Shown here: in pieces, positions 52,655 through 59,863 of the stretch
Layout: each line of letters opens with the position of its first letter
How positions within the stretch are numbered: the stretch's first letter is position 1
Source: Bacteroidota bacterium
Lineage (GTDB): Bacteria > Bacteroidota > Bacteroidia > Chitinophagales > Chitinophagaceae
Direction: 5' to 3'
Length of the DNA stretch: 59,863 nucleotides
Assembly (NCBI GenBank): GCA_947451115.1
Contig: CANFXV010000014.1
Location: 1 to 59,863, forward strand
Translations under genes and position numbers: made by a program
Notes under the pieces: generated by a model
The model's input: only the letters and a program-made list of their open reading frames with translations
The model's database searches: none
What the model was told of the DNA's origin: nothing

Positions 52655-53070
52655 TTTTTCAATTCGTGTATTTTCATATCTGCATCGCTCCACATTTCTT
52701 CCAATTGGTAAAATCGTCTTGCTTCGGGATGCATGATATGCACCACCACATTGATGTAGTCAATCAACAACCATTGTGCCGCTTGCTTGCCTTCGCTCTT
52801 ATAGGGCATTTCAGCACATTTGGTCTTTACCTCATATTCAATAGAGTCGGCAATGGCTTTTAACTGAGTCGTATTGCTAGCTTCGCAGATGATAAAAAAA
52901 TCAGAAGTTGCTTCATGAATTTTTTTAAGGTCTAGGCTAACAATATTCTCGCCTTTTTTATCTTGAATGGCCTGAATAATAGTTTTGAAAATTTTAGAAC
53001 TGCGGGTAATTTGAAGCACCGACGATTTAGGTCGATGTTTAAGTGCGTTCAACGCTGAAATAGGTTCCAA
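52651..53070 (-). CDS. rsfS: Ribosome silencing factor RsfS
   Basis: A DUF143 protein that binds ribosomal protein L14 and blocks subunit joining. The core is intact: IVSLDLKKIHEATSDFFIICEASN, GKQAAQWLLIDYINVVVHIMHPEARRFY and QLEEMWSDA. No ATG is available: the start is either TTG at 53070 (139 residues) or GTG at 53019 (122 residues, nearer the family's usual length). It heads the operon with ftsH and is divergent from birA, a common arrangement in the phylum. Confidence 0.9.
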   Translation of the reverse strand: MEPISALNALKHRPKSSVLQITRSSKIFKTIIQAIQDKKGENIVSLDLKKIHEATSDFFIICEASNTTQLKAIADSIEYEVKTKCAEMPYKSEGKQAAQWLLIDYINVVVHIMHPEARRFYQLEEMWSDADMKIHELKN

Positions 53071-53117
53071 TGATGCTTGTATTTTTTGGTGATATGCTTG
53101 TTATTTAAAACATTTTA

Positions 53118-53155
53118 TTTGACTAAAATGATTCTAAACTAACTTTACAAAAATA
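53118..53155. promoter_or_regulatory. Abutting divergent promoters of birA and rsfS
   Basis: TAACTTTA (53140-53147, plus strand) with TTTG at 53118-53121 and 18-base spacing forms a good promoter for birA, starting near 53151 and 13 bases before its TTG. The next eight bases, CAAAAATA (53148-53155), are a perfect minus-strand TATTTTTG box for rsfS, starting near 53144. Each start site falls inside the other's box. Confidence 0.6.
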
Positions 53156-53163
53156 GCAATTCT

Positions 53164-53811
53164 TTGTTACCTGCCACACCAAATATCCTTTTAGGGGAGC
53201 CGTTCATCGAACTTGCTACCATTGATAGTACCAATATTTATGCCATGGACCTAGTGCACAAGGGTTTGGCCTTATCTGGCAGTTGTATCAGGGCGCAATT
53301 TCAAAGCCAGGGCAAAGGACAACATGGTCGTAATTGGGAGAGTTCAGCTGGTCTAAACCTACTTTGCTCCTATATTTTAGCGTTAAAACAGTTAAATCCT
53401 GTTAAAATTTGGTCTCCCTCCGATCAAATGGCCTTTTCTGCAGCCATTGCCTTGGGAGTTCGTTCCTTTTTTGAGGCCTTTGCTGGGGGTAAAACTAAGA
53501 TTAAGAAGCCCAATGATATTTATTGGGGTGACAGAAAGGCAGGGGGTATTTTGATAGAAAATGTACTTAGGGGTCAGGCTTGGACCTGGTCAGTGGTGGG
53601 CATTGGCATCAATATTCATCAAATGGAGTTTTCTCAGGATGCTGGCCAGCCCATTTCATTGAAACAAATTACTGGGGAAACTTACCAATTAGGCGTATTA
53701 CAAAAAGCCTTGTCGCTTCATTTGAACAATGCAATAATGGAATGGTTAAGTTTAGGTGACCTCCCCACCCTTGAAAAATGGGAAGCGGAATCTGTAATTA
53801 TAAAAAAGTAA
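53164..53811 (+). CDS. birA: Biotin--[acetyl-CoA-carboxylase] ligase
   Basis: A 215-residue BirA lacking the N-terminal DNA-binding domain, so a monofunctional ligase. It has IDSTNIYAMDLV (near 20-31), the biotin/ATP loop SQGKGQHGRNWES (near 45-57) and KKPNDIYWGDRKAGGIL (near 117-133). The start is TTG at 53164, as an in-frame stop at 53140-53142 excludes anything much further upstream and the conserved DSTN motif is close. It attaches biotin to carboxyl carrier protein. selD follows after 17 bases. Confidence 0.9.
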   Translation: MLPATPNILLGEPFIELATIDSTNIYAMDLVHKGLALSGSCIRAQFQSQGKGQHGRNWESSAGLNLLCSYILALKQLNPVKIWSPSDQMAFSAAIALGVRSFFEAFAGGKTKIKKPNDIYWGDRKAGGILIENVLRGQAWTWSVVGIGINIHQMEFSQDAGQPISLKQITGETYQLGVLQKALSLHLNNAIMEWLSLGDLPTLEKWEAESVIIKK

Positions 53812-53828
53812 AAGAATAATTTTAGTCA

Positions 53829-54878
53829 ATGAATATCAAATTAACAGAACATTCCAAAGGCGGCGGCTGTGGATGTAAAATTTCACCGGCCATACTTTCA
53901 GAAATATTAGCTGCACACAATGTAGGTGCAAAAACTAATGTAAAAAATTTATTAGTCGGCAATGATAGCAGAGATGATGCTGCCGTGTATCAACTAGATG
54001 AAAAAACGGCGATGATCAGTACCACTGATTTTTTTATGCCCATTGTGGATGATGCCTTTGCCTTTGGACAAATTGCTGCAGCCAATGCCATTAGCGATGT
54101 GTATGCGATGGGCGGTAAGCCAATATTTGCCTTAGCAGTATTAGGTTGGCCCTTAGCCACGCTACCTGCTAGTGAAGCAGCCAAGGTCATGGAAGGGGCG
54201 CGCAAAACCTGTACAGAAGCGGGTATTGTAATTGCAGGTGGACATAGCATTGACAGTCAAGATCCTATTTTTGGATTGGTGGTGAATGGTTTAGTAGCAA
54301 TAGAAAATTTAAAAAGAAATGATACAGCTAAAGAAGGAGATGTATTAATATTAACTAAACCATTGGGGGTAGGCATCATGGCCACTGCACAAAAAAGAAA
54401 AGTCTTAGCAGAGGAAGATTTAAATTTTTTAGTCAAACAATTAACCACCATTAATAAAGCTGGTGAAGCCTTAGGAAAAATAAAACAAGTACATGCCATG
54501 ACTGATGTAACTGGTTTTGGATTACTTGGACATTTAACAGAGATGATGGAAGGAAGCAATTTATCGGCCTCTATTCAATATAATAAGTTGCCAATTATTC
54601 CCGCTGTAAGAAATTACATTGCACAAAAAACCATTCCAGGTGCCACCGCACGCAATTGGAGTTCCTGCAGTGCTGGCGTGCATTTCGGAGCAGGCATAGA
54701 TGAAGCAGAAGCTACTGTGCTCTTGCCCGATCCACAAACCAATGGAGGTTTACTTATTGCAGTGGCAACTTCTTCTTTAAAAGAAGTGCAAACTATTTTA
54801 CAAGATTTGGGTATTGAATATACTTCACCCATTGGAGAATGTATAGCTGCAAAAGAGAAAAGAATTTATATAGATTAG
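53829..54878 (+). CDS. selD: Selenide, water dikinase (selenophosphate synthase)
   Basis: A 349-residue SelD. The N-terminal GGGCGCKI has the catalytic Cys14 and Lys17; cysteine, not selenocysteine, is used. The ATP and metal segments NDSRDDAAVY, STTDFFMPIVDDAFAFGQIAAANAISD and AGGHSIDSQDPIFGL are intact, as is DVTGFGLLGHL near 220. It makes selenophosphate for selenocysteine or selenouridine. The partner genes selA, selB or the selenouridine synthase are not in this window. A terminator hairpin follows at 54901. Confidence 0.95.
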   Translation: MNIKLTEHSKGGGCGCKISPAILSEILAAHNVGAKTNVKNLLVGNDSRDDAAVYQLDEKTAMISTTDFFMPIVDDAFAFGQIAAANAISDVYAMGGKPIFALAVLGWPLATLPASEAAKVMEGARKTCTEAGIVIAGGHSIDSQDPIFGLVVNGLVAIENLKRNDTAKEGDVLILTKPLGVGIMATAQKRKVLAEEDLNFLVKQLTTINKAGEALGKIKQVHAMTDVTGFGLLGHLTEMMEGSNLSASIQYNKLPIIPAVRNYIAQKTIPGATARNWSSCSAGVHFGAGIDEAEATVLLPDPQTNGGLLIAVATSSLKEVQTILQDLGIEYTSPIGECIAAKEKRIYID

Positions 54879-54900
54879 AATAATAATCTACGACTTAGTT

Positions 54901-54945
54901 AAAGGGTATACTTATTCAAAAATAAGGTGCCCTTTATTTTTAATT
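54901..54945 (+). terminator. Probable terminator of selD
   Basis: AAAGGG (54901-54906) pairs with CCCTTT (54930-54935) and CTTATT with AATAAG inside it, with a small internal loop, then an ATTTTTAATTT tract. It overlaps the 3' end of the convergent IPExxxVDY-type gene. Confidence 0.5.
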
Positions 54946-55355
54946 TGATCTGGCGTTAGCTCCACCACTAATTGAACACCCTTGATGCCGCGTACGGTTT
55001 GTAAAATATCGTTCACTTTTTCATCTTCAATCCATTCTCCCCTGATCCACCAAATAAAATCCATGTGTTTTAATTCGGGCAATAAATATTCGCCATCAAA
55101 TTGATTGTGGTAAACAAAGTGTTGAATAGAAGTGTTGGGCTCATTGCCTTCGTACATAGAAAAATAGTAAGTTCTATTTTTTCTTTTTAACGCAATTTCA
55201 TGATTAGGGTTAAACCTAAACTCAAAACCCATGTATTGATTCAGCAAAATACAAAACTGATAATTTTTAATGGGTGCAGTAATTCCTAAAATACGAGAGC
55301 CTTCGAAATCACTCTCGTTAATGGCATCTTGATCTAAAATTAATTTACTACTCAC
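54912..55355 (-). CDS. IPExxxVDY-family protein
   Basis: A 147-residue soluble protein. The family signature appears as LPELKHMDFIWW (near 93-104), a variant of IPExxxVDY with Leu, Met and Phe. The earlier parts YQFCILLNQYMGFEFRF and RTYYFSMYEGNE also fit. These proteins are found only in Bacteroidota and have no known function. It starts 12 bases after the M28-PDZ peptidase gene on the same strand. Confidence 0.8.
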   Translation of the reverse strand: MSSKLILDQDAINESDFEGSRILGITAPIKNYQFCILLNQYMGFEFRFNPNHEIALKRKNRTYYFSMYEGNEPNTSIQHFVYHNQFDGEYLLPELKHMDFIWWIRGEWIEDEKVNDILQTVRGIKGVQLVVELTPDQIKNKGHLIFE

Positions 55356-55367
55356 AAAAAAAATTAT

Positions 55368-56993
55368 TTAAAATTGAATATCTACTTTTGTTTCGGCTGT
55401 CCCCCTTTTGTAAATTAAAATGGTCTTGTCTCCTTTTTTAAATTTAGAAAGAGTTTGCATGTAATTCATTACATCCACAATTTTATAATCGCCCATTTGC
55501 AATAAGATATCCCCTGCTTTTAAGCCTAATTTTTCTCCCAATTTTCCTTGACTTGCACCTTCAATTCTAAGACCAACCCCAGTAAATGCATAATCAGGCA
55601 GCACCCCTAAACTAACCGTATACTTAGTGCTGCGGCCCATGGCAGCTTCTCTGGTTTTTAAAAAATCAAGTTTTCCAAGGCCATCTGTATTTTTAATAAT
55701 GTCTTGAACATACCTTACCACTTCTTTTTCACCTTCATAATTTATTTTATCCCAGTCGTCGGTAGATTTATGATAATCTGCATGACTGCCTGTAAACATA
55801 AACAACACGGGCATGTCTTTTCTGTAAAAACTTGCATGGTCACTTGGGCCAGAACCTGCGCTATCATAATGGGTCAATAATGGTGTGGCTGTTGTAGCTA
55901 AAATATTTGCCCAAGCACTTGAAGTACCAAAACCTCCAACGGATAATTTTCGTGCTGTATCATACCTGCCCACCATGTCCATATTAATCATGTAATTCAA
56001 AATACCATGATAGGTGGGATGCTCCAACCAAAATTTACTTCCAAGCAAACCCAATTCTTCTCCAGAAAAATGAATGATCAAATAATTGTTGTGTTTGGGT
56101 GATTTTTTATGTAAAGCTTTCGATAGTTCTATCAAGGCAGCAGTTCCACTTGCATTGTCATCGGCACCGTTATGTACATAATTATTTAGATCCAACCCAT
56201 GCTTGTCTTCGTTGTAGCCTAAATGGTCCAAGTGTGCGCCAAGCACAACTGTATTATTGGCATGATTGTCAATGAAGGCTACTACATTATGTCCTGTTCT
56301 AGTAGGATGTTCAAACTGAATGCTGGCTTCGATTGCATAAGTTCCTAATTCATCGTTAAAATAGTTGGCAAAGCCTTCTTTAGTGATATACAAAACCGGA
56401 ATAGGCAAGGCTTTTGAAGTATCATATTTATAATACTGAATATTGTCTACTAACTTGCCGCTATTGTGTAAGAACAAAGCAGTAGCCCCTTTTTGTTTAA
56501 TCTCAGCCGAAGTAGTCATCAACCATTCTGTCATATCAAAATGAGGATTGCCCACATTTTCTTCCAACACTTCATTTAGATCTTTAAACCAAACTTGTTT
56601 GTTTTCATTTAAAGATAGCGCTGCTTTTGAAATAAGGGTTCCAGTTCCACTATTAGAAATAGGAAAAAATGAACTGTCTAAGGCAAGGGCTTGTTGATTG
56701 ATTTTTAAAAAGGAATTGCTTGTCAATACATTGCCTTCGTCTATGGGAAAATCTTGGATGAATCCATTCGCCCCCATAGGTGTAATTCCAGCAGCTTGGT
56801 ATTGACCTATAATATAGTCCAATGCTTTTTGTTCGCCAATGGTTCCAGCACGTCTACCTTCCAATGCATCACTGGCTAAAAACTGTATATGATTTTGTAA
56901 AGATTTAATTAATTTCTTGTCTGCATTATTCCAATGTTGCGCATGTAAAAAAATGGGAAAGCATAAAAACAAAAAGGAAATCCGATAAAGCAT
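55368..56993 (-). CDS. Secreted M28-family peptidase with PDZ domain
   Basis: About 541 residues from the ATG at 56993. A signal peptide (1-18, ending LHAQ) is followed by a protease-associated insert, an M28 domain with GAHLDHLGY (near 240), GADDNASGTAAL, SGEELGLLGS, NMDMVGRYD and HADYHKS, and a C-terminal PDZ domain (about 455-535) with LRIEGASQGKLGEKLGLKAGD. A TTG at 57014 overlaps a perfect -7 box at 57012-57019 and is disfavoured. It likely trims peptides outside the cytoplasm, with the PDZ domain choosing substrates. Confidence 0.9.
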   Translation of the reverse strand: MLYRISFLFLCFPIFLHAQHWNNADKKLIKSLQNHIQFLASDALEGRRAGTIGEQKALDYIIGQYQAAGITPMGANGFIQDFPIDEGNVLTSNSFLKINQQALALDSSFFPISNSGTGTLISKAALSLNENKQVWFKDLNEVLEENVGNPHFDMTEWLMTTSAEIKQKGATALFLHNSGKLVDNIQYYKYDTSKALPIPVLYITKEGFANYFNDELGTYAIEASIQFEHPTRTGHNVVAFIDNHANNTVVLGAHLDHLGYNEDKHGLDLNNYVHNGADDNASGTAALIELSKALHKKSPKHNNYLIIHFSGEELGLLGSKFWLEHPTYHGILNYMINMDMVGRYDTARKLSVGGFGTSSAWANILATTATPLLTHYDSAGSGPSDHASFYRKDMPVLFMFTGSHADYHKSTDDWDKINYEGEKEVVRYVQDIIKNTDGLGKLDFLKTREAAMGRSTKYTVSLGVLPDYAFTGVGLRIEGASQGKLGEKLGLKAGDILLQMGDYKIVDVMNYMQTLSKFKKGDKTILIYKRGTAETKVDIQF

Positions 56994-57011
56994 AAAAACG
57001 TATTTAAGGCT

Positions 57012-57019
57012 CAAAGTTA
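57012..57019 (-). promoter_or_regulatory. -7 box of the M28-PDZ peptidase gene
   Basis: TAACTTTG on the minus strand, a perfect TAnnTTTG box, predicts a start near 57008 and a 15-base leader to the ATG at 56993. This settles that ATG over the TTG at 57014. Confidence 0.6.
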
Positions 57020-57133
57020 AATAAAGCAGCTAGGAAATGGATGCCTTATTAAAAAAACCTTGTGCATGATAAAGGTCAGTAATCCACTAAGGCTCAATTT
57101 CTGAATTCGTAAGTAGGAGACCATCATAAACCA

Positions 57134-57141
57134 TAGCTTTG
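57134..57141 (+). promoter_or_regulatory. -7 box of feoB
   Basis: TAGCTTTG is a perfect TAnnTTTG box. The predicted start near 57145 leaves about four bases before the feoB ATG at 57149, close to leaderless. No Fur box could be recognised in the 155-base gap upstream (56994-57148). Confidence 0.5.
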
Positions 57142-57148
57142 CGACCAC

Positions 57149-59266
57149 ATGAACCCCGGTTTACATATCGCACTTGTGGGAAATCCCAATAGCGGAAAAA
57201 GCTCCCTTTTTAATGCACTTACCGGCATGCACCAAAAAGTAGGCAATTTCCCAGGCGTCACTGTAGACAAAAAAACAGGGCAATTGGAATTGGCAGGGCA
57301 ATCGACTACTTTAATTGATTTACCTGGTACGTATAGTTTTTACCCAAAGAGAGAGGATGAATGGGTGGCTTATAAGGTATTAATGGGGGTGGATGCTGAT
57401 TTAAAAACCGATTTAATTTTGTTGATTGCAGATGCGAGTAATTTAAAAAGAAACTTACTTTTTTGTAGTCAAATTATAGATTTAAAAATTCCAGTTGTCT
57501 TGGCATTGACCATGAACGACTTGGCTGCGAAAAAAGGAATTAAAATTGACCTAGAAGGATTGCAAGAAGATTTAGGTATTCCTGTGCTTGCCGTGGATGC
57601 TCGGAAAAACAAAGGACTATCAGAATTAAAAATTGCCTTAGCCAATATCATTCAAACTACGCGCTCTAAAAATCAGGAAAGTTTTATAGACAACAAAAGT
57701 TTAGCACCTGAAGCGATTGATGCTTTTAAACAATTGTATCCAACGCATAGTGATTATGCCGCCTTGCATTATTTAATGCACCATGAAGCATTTCCATTGG
57801 ATCAAGAAATGCAACAAGAGATAGAACAAATTGAAATTGAAAATAATTTCAACCCCACCAAAACGCAGGCGCAAGAAATACTTCAAAGGTACAGCCACAT
57901 TCAAGAGATCATGAAACAAAGAGTGGTCAATCCCGATCCAAGTGCCAAGAAAAAAAGATCTGAAAAATTAGACAATATATTTTTACATAGAGTAGGTGGT
58001 TATGCTATTTTATTGAGCGTTTTATTTATTTTATTTCAATCCGTTTTTTGGATGGCCAAATTTCCTATGGATGGTATTGAATGGATCTTTACCCATTTAA
58101 CTACTTATTTAAATTCCTTGTTGCCCAATGTTTGGTGGGAAGATTTATTGGTCAATGGTTTAGTGGCAGGCATTGGAGGTATCGTTGTTTTTGTACCGCA
58201 AATCATGATTTTGTTTGGGCTGGTTACCCTGTTAGAAGACACAGGCTATATGGCGCGAATTAGTTTTTTAAGTGATAAATTAATGCGTAAAGTTGGATTG
58301 AACGGAAAGAGCGTAATGCCCATGATCAGTGGCTTTGCTTGTGCCGTGCCCGCCATCATGAGTGCAAGAAATATTGAAAATAAAAAAGAACGCTTATTGA
58401 CTATTATGGTAACTCCATTTATGAGTTGTAGCGCAAGATTACCAGTGTATACTATTTTAATATCTCTAGTCATCGATCAAAAAATATATTTTGGCTTTTT
58501 AAGTTTACAAGGATTGGTGATGATGGGCTTATATGTGATGGGCATTGTCATGGCCTTATTGGCTAGCATGGTTTTGAAATGGTTTATTAAAATCAAAGAG
58601 AAGAGTTACTTTATTTTAGAATTGCCTGTTTATCGTGCCCCAAGATGGAAAAATGTAGGCACCACCATGATACAAAAAGCGGGCATATTTGTAAGAGATG
58701 CTGGTAAGGTAATTATAGTGATTAGTTTGTTGTTGTGGTTTTTAAGTAGCTATGGGCCTAGTGCCTCTATGCAAAAAGTAGATGAAGCTTATGCAGCACA
58801 AAAATTATTACCAAAAAATAATGCTATTACTGAAAAACAGATGGAGAAAGAATACCGCACACAAAAATTAGAAAATTCTTACGCAGGTATCCTAGGAAAA
58901 AAATTAGAACCTGTCATTGCACCCATGGGCTTTGATTGGAAAATTGGTATTGCCTTGGTTACTTCTTTTGCTGCAAGAGAAGTATTTGTGGGCACCATGG
59001 CCACCTTATATAGTGTAGAGGAATCAGACAATAGTTCGCTCCGGGAAAAATTAAAAGCAGCTGTGAGACCCGATGGAACGCCTGTCTATAGTTTAGCTGC
59101 TGCTATATCTTTAATGATATTTTATGTATTAGCCATGCAATGTATGAGCACATTGGCTGTGGTAAAAAGAGAAACAAAAACTTGGAAATGGCCTACGATT
59201 CAATTTTTCATGATGACAGGTTTGGCCTATCTCATGAGTAGCTTGGTCTATTTAATGCTAAAATAA
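57149..59266 (+). CDS. feoB: Ferrous iron transport protein B
   Basis: A 705-residue FeoB. An N-terminal GTPase domain (about 1-170) has G1 GNPNSGKSSLFN, the G2 Thr in FPGVTVDKK, G3 LIDLPGTYS and G4 as TMND. A helical linker (about 175-265) and a polytopic membrane part with two Gate modules (AVPAIMSARN, and AAREVFVGT near 610) follow. It imports Fe2+ across the inner membrane. No FeoA or FeoC is adjacent. Its stop codon is directly followed, with no gap, by the stop of convergent bcp. Confidence 0.96.
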   Translation: MNPGLHIALVGNPNSGKSSLFNALTGMHQKVGNFPGVTVDKKTGQLELAGQSTTLIDLPGTYSFYPKREDEWVAYKVLMGVDADLKTDLILLIADASNLKRNLLFCSQIIDLKIPVVLALTMNDLAAKKGIKIDLEGLQEDLGIPVLAVDARKNKGLSELKIALANIIQTTRSKNQESFIDNKSLAPEAIDAFKQLYPTHSDYAALHYLMHHEAFPLDQEMQQEIEQIEIENNFNPTKTQAQEILQRYSHIQEIMKQRVVNPDPSAKKKRSEKLDNIFLHRVGGYAILLSVLFILFQSVFWMAKFPMDGIEWIFTHLTTYLNSLLPNVWWEDLLVNGLVAGIGGIVVFVPQIMILFGLVTLLEDTGYMARISFLSDKLMRKVGLNGKSVMPMISGFACAVPAIMSARNIENKKERLLTIMVTPFMSCSARLPVYTILISLVIDQKIYFGFLSLQGLVMMGLYVMGIVMALLASMVLKWFIKIKEKSYFILELPVYRAPRWKNVGTTMIQKAGIFVRDAGKVIIVISLLLWFLSSYGPSASMQKVDEAYAAQKLLPKNNAITEKQMEKEYRTQKLENSYAGILGKKLEPVIAPMGFDWKIGIALVTSFAAREVFVGTMATLYSVEESDNSSLREKLKAAVRPDGTPVYSLAAAISLMIFYVLAMQCMSTLAVVKRETKTWKWPTIQFFMMTGLAYLMSSLVYLMLK

Positions 59267-59731
59267 TTACCAGCCGCTAATGGCTAAAATTTCTTTAGTA
59301 TGGTCCTTCGTGTCGGGCTTATCAATAATATGTCTAACCATACCAGCTTCGTCAATTAAAAAAGTGGTACGTGTAGTGCCCATATAGGTGCGGCCCATAA
59401 ATTTCTTCTGACCCCATAAATTGTATTTATCTACTATTTTCTTGTCCTCGTCAGCTATTAAAGAAAAAGGCAAATCGTATTTAGCTATAAACTTCTCATG
59501 TGACTTTACGGAGTCTACGCTTATGCCTAAAATTTGTAACCCTTTCTTTTGCAAGGCTTTATAATTATCACGTAGGTTGCATGCCTGGGCAGTACATCCT
59601 GGCGTATCGTCTTTTGGATAGAAATAAAGGACCAACTTTTGCCCCTTAAAATCGGCGATAGAAACTGTATTGCCGTGCTGATCAACGCCTTTAAAGGCCG
59701 GTGCTTTAGAACCTTCTTTAATAACTGCCAT
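59267..59731 (-). CDS. bcp: Thiol peroxidase of the BCP/PrxQ family
   Basis: A 154-residue peroxiredoxin. The active site FYPKDDTPGCTAQACNLRD has the peroxidatic Cys46 and the resolving Cys51 five residues later, the PrxQ pattern. The ending TRTTFLIDEAGMVRHI is typical. It reduces peroxides in the cytosol with thioredoxin. It is convergent with feoB with zero spacing, so the two transcripts may overlap. A 7-of-8 -7 box (TG in place of TA) lies at 59770-59777. Confidence 0.94.
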   Translation of the reverse strand: MAVIKEGSKAPAFKGVDQHGNTVSIADFKGQKLVLYFYPKDDTPGCTAQACNLRDNYKALQKKGLQILGISVDSVKSHEKFIAKYDLPFSLIADEDKKIVDKYNLWGQKKFMGRTYMGTTRTTFLIDEAGMVRHIIDKPDTKDHTKEILAISGW

Positions 59732-59832
59732 ATACTTGAATTGGCGGTGAAGATAGCATTTAAAAAGGACAAAAATGTTTAGGCTTAAAATGGGGCAAAT
59801 TCAGGCAAATTTTTGTAGGTTTGCGCAATTTA

Positions 59833-59840
59833 TATTTTTG
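59833..59840 (+). promoter_or_regulatory. -7 box of the gene at the right edge
   Basis: TATTTTTG is a perfect TAnnTTTG box with a TTTG at 59812-59815 and 17-base spacing. It ends six bases before an ATG at 59847. Confidence 0.55.
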
Positions 59841-59846
59841 TACGCT

Positions 59847-59863
59847 ATGCCAAAAGACAACTC
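59847..59863 (+). CDS. First codons of a gene, possibly carbamoyl-phosphate synthase large subunit
   Basis: ATG CCA AAA GAC AAC at the right edge encodes MPKDN and then leaves the window. Together with a well-formed promoter it is probably a true start. MPKD-type N-termini are usual for carB in Bacteroidota, but five residues cannot prove identity. Confidence 0.35.

Noticed and set aside
1..59863. CRISPR arrays, insertion sequences, phage or integrase genes
   Set aside because: No regularly spaced repeats, transposase motifs or phage proteins were seen in any part of the window.

Overview
The window is a gene-dense chromosomal segment of a low-GC member of the Bacteroidota, most likely the Chitinophagales/Chitinophagaceae. 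The evidence is a GldC homologue, a PorG-type (DUF6089) protein in the conserved nadK-porG-uppS-bamA-ompH block, an IPExxxVDY-family protein, a TIGR02757 protein, and many -7 boxes of the Bacteroidota form TAnnTTTG. Proteins are ordinary chromosomal ones; I see no rRNA, tRNA, CRISPR array, insertion sequence, prophage or integrase. No gap between genes exceeds about 200 bases.

Layout. 1-7.2 kb (+): the tail of coaX, an outer-membrane protein, lptC, an aldo/keto reductase, a CNNM/CorC protein, tatC, rpiB and an M28 peptidase, closed by a strong bidirectional terminator. 7.3-12.7 kb: a bacterial deoxyhypusine-synthase homologue (-), then metB-like, TIGR02757, SDR and YjjG-type genes. 12.7-18.6 kb: psd, cdsA, DUF2007 and a CPBP protease (-), dusB (+), then a glutathione-peroxidase-like protein and an aldehyde dehydrogenase (-).

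18.7-32.5 kb is the most accessory-looking region: a secreted Gfo/Idh/MocA oxidoreductase, a class-V aminotransferase and a 970-residue FAD/Fe-S dehydrogenase, followed by two divergent operons. The minus operon holds a hydroxypyruvate-isomerase-like TIM barrel, a GMC oxidoreductase, its gluconate-dehydrogenase-type subunit 3 and another TIM barrel. The plus operon holds a Gfo/Idh/MocA oxidoreductase, a TIM barrel, a cytochrome c lipoprotein, a DUF1080 protein and tadA. Together they read as a periplasmic sugar-oxidation (3-keto-glycoside type) system whose secreted parts carry twin-arginine signals. The substrate cannot be read from the window.

32.7-46.2 kb: sodB (+), then on the minus strand rpmH-rnpA-yidD, murI, the envelope operon (alpha/beta hydrolase, CBS protein, one-POTRA barrel protein, nadK, porG, uppS, bamA and two ompH/skp genes), and gldC-yqeY-cvpA. 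46.2-53.1 kb: an unrecognised 354-residue protein, a MerR regulator (+), then rsfS-ftsH-LUD protein-lpxH-mscS (-). 53.2-59.9 kb: birA and selD (+), an IPExxxVDY protein and a PDZ-containing M28 peptidase (-), feoB (+), bcp (-), and the first codons of a gene that may be carB (+).

The most noteworthy signals are the divergent sugar-oxidation operons, the deoxyhypusine-synthase homologue with its catalytic lysine kept, a small single-POTRA Omp85-like protein inside the envelope operon, and the promoter architecture. TAnnTTTG boxes end only a few bases before several start codons, divergent promoters share a palindromic -7 element, and several promoters directly follow terminators. All functions are read from motifs by eye; no database search was possible.
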